Notes under the pieces: model-generated
The model's input: only the letters and a program-made list of their open reading frames with translations
The model's database searches: none
Told to the model about the DNA's origin: nothing
Made by a program: the position numbers and the translations under genes
DNA from: an uncultured Pseudomonadota bacterium
Lineage (GTDB): Bacteria > Myxococcota_A > UBA796 > GCA-2862545
Direction: 5' to 3'
DNA: 10,158 nt
NCBI GenBank assembly: GCA_937891875.1
Contig: CALATR010000622.1
Location: 1-10,158, forward strand
Shown: in pieces, positions 7,850 to 10,158 of the stretch
Numbering within the stretch: the first letter of the stretch is position 1
How the letters are laid out: each line of letters begins with the position of its first letter

Positions 7850-8923
7850 ATGCGGGACTTCACCCGAGAGCACGACGGCGACCTGGTCCGCTTTGCCGTG
7901 GGCGCGGAGCCGGACATGGCCTCCCTGCTGGTCGAGCGCGGCGCAGCGCGCGTGCTGCTGGTCTGCCAGGGACACCACCGTGAGGGTGCCGACCGCCTGG
8001 CCGACGCCCTCGGCGAGCGCGCGGTCGGCGTGTTCGCCGGCGTGACCCGCCAGGTGCCGGAGTCCGTCGTGCAGGCCGCCCTGGCGGAGGTCGATCGCAC
8101 CCGGCCGGACTGGATCCTCGCCCACGGCGGCGGCTCCTGCGTCGGCGTCGGCAAGGCCATCGCGCTGGAGCGGGGGATCCCGATCGCCAGCGTGCCGACC
8201 ACGTACGCGGGCTCCGAGCGCACGAGCATCTACGGCTTCCAGCTCGACGGCCACAAGGTCACCGGCCGCGACGAGCAGGTGCGTCCGCGGCTGGTCGTCT
8301 ACGACCCGAGCCTCACCCTGCCCCTGCCCCGCGACCTCTCCCTGGTCTCGCTCTACAACGCCCTCGCCCACAGCCTCGAGGCGCTGTACGCGACCTCGGT
8401 CACGGAGCGCGCGCTCGCCGCGGCCGAGGAGAGCCTCTCGCCCCTGGTCGCTGGATTCCGTGGGATCGCCGCCGATCCGGACGACCTCGACGCCCGGAGC
8501 GAGGCGACGTTCGGCGCCTACCTGGCGTCCGAGGCGCTCGATGGCGCGTCGATGGCGCTGCACCACAAGCTCGCCCACGTGCTCGGCGGCAGCTTCAAGA
8601 CCCCCCACGCCCAGACCCACGCGACGCTGCTGCCCTACACCTTCGCGTTCAACGCGGTCGTCGCCGAGCGGGCCCGCGCCGCTGCCCAGCGCGCCTGGGG
8701 CACCGACGATCCCGCCGGCTTCCTGCACGACCTCGCCACCGAGGCCGGCCTGTCCATGTCCCTGCGCGATCTCGGCCTGACCGAGGCCGACGTCGACCGC
8801 GCCGCCGACCTGGCCGCCCAGGGTGCGTACCCCAACCCTCGCCCGCTTCACCGCGACGGCTTCCACCAGGTGCTGTCCGCGGCGCTGTCCGGCGTTCGAC
8901 CGTCCTTCTCGGAGACCCCATGA
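7850..8923 (+). CDS. Maleylacetate reductase (iron-containing alcohol dehydrogenase superfamily)
   Basis: A 357-residue enzyme of typical length that reduces maleylacetate to 3-oxoadipate with NAD(P)H, a late step in hydroquinone, hydroxyquinol and chlorocatechol breakdown. The N-terminal Rossmann-like domain has the dinucleotide loop HGGGSCVGVGKAIAL (92-106) and the family signature PTTYAGSERT (116-125). The C-terminal helical domain has YNALAHSLEALYA (169-181), ALHHKLAHVLGGSF (236-249) and TPHAQTHATLLPY (251-263). Relative to iron-dependent alcohol dehydrogenases, the ligand Asp is replaced by Asn170, while the three His positions (H174, H243, H257) remain. That pattern is usual for maleylacetate reductases, which do not need metal. 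ATG 7850 has GGAGG at 7841-7845, 13 bases after the pirin stop. The stop overlaps the next start by four bases (ATGA), so it is translationally coupled to the ring-cleaving dioxygenase. Confidence 0.92.
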   Translation: MRDFTREHDGDLVRFAVGAEPDMASLLVERGAARVLLVCQGHHREGADRLADALGERAVGVFAGVTRQVPESVVQAALAEVDRTRPDWILAHGGGSCVGVGKAIALERGIPIASVPTTYAGSERTSIYGFQLDGHKVTGRDEQVRPRLVVYDPSLTLPLPRDLSLVSLYNALAHSLEALYATSVTERALAAAEESLSPLVAGFRGIAADPDDLDARSEATFGAYLASEALDGASMALHHKLAHVLGGSFKTPHAQTHATLLPYTFAFNAVVAERARAAAQRAWGTDDPAGFLHDLATEAGLSMSLRDLGLTEADVDRAADLAAQGAYPNPRPLHRDGFHQVLSAALSGVRPSFSETP

Positions 8924-10158
8924 CCACGCCCCCGACGCTGACCGGCTTCCGCAACCAGCTCTCGTCCGAGGCCGTGCCCGGCGCCCTGCCCCGCGACCAG
9001 AACACCCCGCACGTGCCCCCCTTCGCGCTCTACGCCGAGCAGATCAACGGCACCGGGTTCACCGTGGAGCGGGCGCTGAACCGCCGCACCTGGCTCTACC
9101 GCCTGCGCCCGGCCATCCACGCCGGCCGCTTTCAGCCCCACCCGAGCCCGCCGCCAGGCTTCTCCACCGACTTCTCGAACGCGCTCCCCTTCCCCGAGGC
9201 CCTGCGCTTCAAGCCGGCCCCCGCTCCCGCTCCCGGCGTCGATCTGCTGGACGGCATGCGGACCTTCGCCGGTGCGGGGGACCCCGCCATCAAGCGCGGG
9301 GTCGCCATCCACCTCTTCGCCGCGACCGCGGACATGGCGCGCTCCTTCAGCAACATCGACGGCGACCTGCTCCTCGCCCCCTGGGAGGGCACCCTGCGGG
9401 TCCAGACCGAGCTGGGCGTCCTGCAGGTCGCACCCGGCCAGATCGTGCTCCTGCCCCGCGGGATCCGCTGGCGCGCCAGCCTGCCTGACGGAGCCGTGCG
9501 GGGCTTCGCCGCCGAGCTGTACGACGCCCACTTCGAGCTGCCCGAGCGCGGTGCCATCGGGGCCAACGGGCTCGCCGACGAGCGCCACTTCCACGCGCCC
9601 ACCGCAGCCTACGAAGACGACCGGACGCCCCACGAGATCGTGGTCAAGCAGGGCGGGCACTTCTTCCGCACGGTCCAGCCGCACAGCCCGTACGACGTCG
9701 TGGCCTGGCACGGCAACTACCTGCCTTTCGCCTACGATCTCATGGACTTCCAGAGCTTCGGCTCGGTCTCCTGGGACCACCCCGACCCGTCCATCCTGAC
9801 CGTGCTCACCTGCCCCATGGACGCCCACGGCCGCAACGCCATCGACGTGGGGGTGTTCCGCGGGCGCTGGGACGTCACCGAGCACACCTTCCGCCCGCCC
9901 TACCTGCACCGCAACAGCGCCATCGAGTTCAACGCGGTCATCCGCAACACCGGCACCAGCGGGCCCTACACCGCGGGCACCTTCTCGTTCACGCCCTACC
10001 TGACCCCCCACGGCGTGCCGCCCTACCACTACGCCCGCGCCTTCGAGGCCGGGGCCGACGCGCCTTCGGAGCCGGTGCGCATGAGCGACGACAGCCTGTG
10101 GCTGCAGTTCGAGAGCACCTACGTGCTCAAGGTGCTGCCCGGCTGGCTGGACGATCCC
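8920..10158 (+). CDS. hmgA: Divergent homogentisate 1,2-dioxygenase-like ring-cleaving enzyme (3' truncated)
   Basis: 413 residues are visible, with the frame still open at the window end; the family is usually about 430-440 residues, so only the last tens are missing. Homogentisate dioxygenase is an iron(II) cupin that opens homogentisate to maleylacetoacetate. Family landmarks: LTGFRNQ..SEAVPGALP..QN (7-28), YAEQINGTGFT (38-48), NRRTWLYRLRP (54-64), IGANGLAD (213-220), VVAWHGNY (260-267) and DHPDPSILTVL (286-296). Aligned by eye with the human enzyme, the iron ligands H330, E336 and H364 and the catalytic H287 are present. The C-terminal core differs, however. After the glutamate, the usual EFMGLI and the GHY tyrosine (Y350 in human) are replaced by EFNAVIRNTG, and the PGG.SLH segment by TAGTFSFTPY. 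Coupling to maleylacetate reductase (ATGA overlap) hints at a hydroquinone-like substrate. The symbol is given by family only. ATG 8920 has GGAGA four bases upstream. Confidence 0.85.
   Translation, partial: MTTPPTLTGFRNQLSSEAVPGALPRDQNTPHVPPFALYAEQINGTGFTVERALNRRTWLYRLRPAIHAGRFQPHPSPPPGFSTDFSNALPFPEALRFKPAPAPAPGVDLLDGMRTFAGAGDPAIKRGVAIHLFAATADMARSFSNIDGDLLLAPWEGTLRVQTELGVLQVAPGQIVLLPRGIRWRASLPDGAVRGFAAELYDAHFELPERGAIGANGLADERHFHAPTAAYEDDRTPHEIVVKQGGHFFRTVQPHSPYDVVAWHGNYLPFAYDLMDFQSFGSVSWDHPDPSILTVLTCPMDAHGRNAIDVGVFRGRWDVTEHTFRPPYLHRNSAIEFNAVIRNTGTSGPYTAGTFSFTPYLTPHGVPPYHYARAFEAGADAPSEPVRMSDDSLWLQFESTYVLKVLPGWLDDP

Noticed and set aside
7790..8866. Minus-strand open frame opposite maleylacetate reductase
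   Set aside because: Shadow of a clear maleylacetate reductase gene; no ribosome site or motif.
8848..10029. Minus-strand open frame opposite the homogentisate-dioxygenase-like gene
   Set aside because: Val/Gly/Ala/Glu-rich antisense translation without motifs; the plus strand carries conserved catalytic residues.

Overview
The window is GC-rich, densely coded bacterial chromosome. It holds eight protein-coding genes, two of them cut by the window edges. I see no tRNA, rRNA, CRISPR array, insertion sequence or phage gene. The likely source is a member of the Myxococcota or a related former deltaproteobacterium. The reasons are the high GC, Shine-Dalgarno-led genes, a DUF3604 protein, and above all an elongation factor G that resembles mitochondrial EF-G1. 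That EF-G type is known from spirochaetes, planctomycetes and some deltaproteobacteria. This placement is inference.

Region 1 (1-1909, + strand) is the 3' nine tenths of an EF-G gene. It is followed by a long imperfect hairpin (1932-1993), a second small hairpin (2001-2020) and a 10-bp palindrome (2021-2030).

Region 2 (2080-5228, +) is a two-gene unit. The first gene encodes a P-loop ATPase of the RecA/KaiC type fused to a C-terminal domain resembling the SLOG (circularly permuted YpsA, 'putative molybdenum carrier') nucleotide-binding fold. Its stop codon overlaps the start of the second gene, an exported DUF3604 metallohydrolase-like protein.

Region 3 (5230-7058, - strand) converges on region 2 with one base between the stop codons. 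In transcription order it holds a LysR-type regulator, a 98-residue membrane protein that appears to start at TTG, and a 156-residue protein of unknown function.

Region 4 (7141-10158, +) diverges from the LysR gene. It holds a tightly packed run of a pirin/YhhW-type cupin, a maleylacetate reductase and a divergent homogentisate 1,2-dioxygenase-like enzyme (3' end missing). The second and third genes overlap by four bases. This looks like a LysR-controlled aromatic-degradation operon. Its oddity is that the ring-cleaving enzyme belongs to the homogentisate family, whose product does not normally need a maleylacetate reductase. It also lacks some residues conserved in that family. The operon may therefore act on a hydroquinone- or hydroxyquinol-like substrate.

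The most interesting signals are the ATPase-SLOG fusion coupled to DUF3604, and the mismatched dioxygenase/maleylacetate reductase pair.
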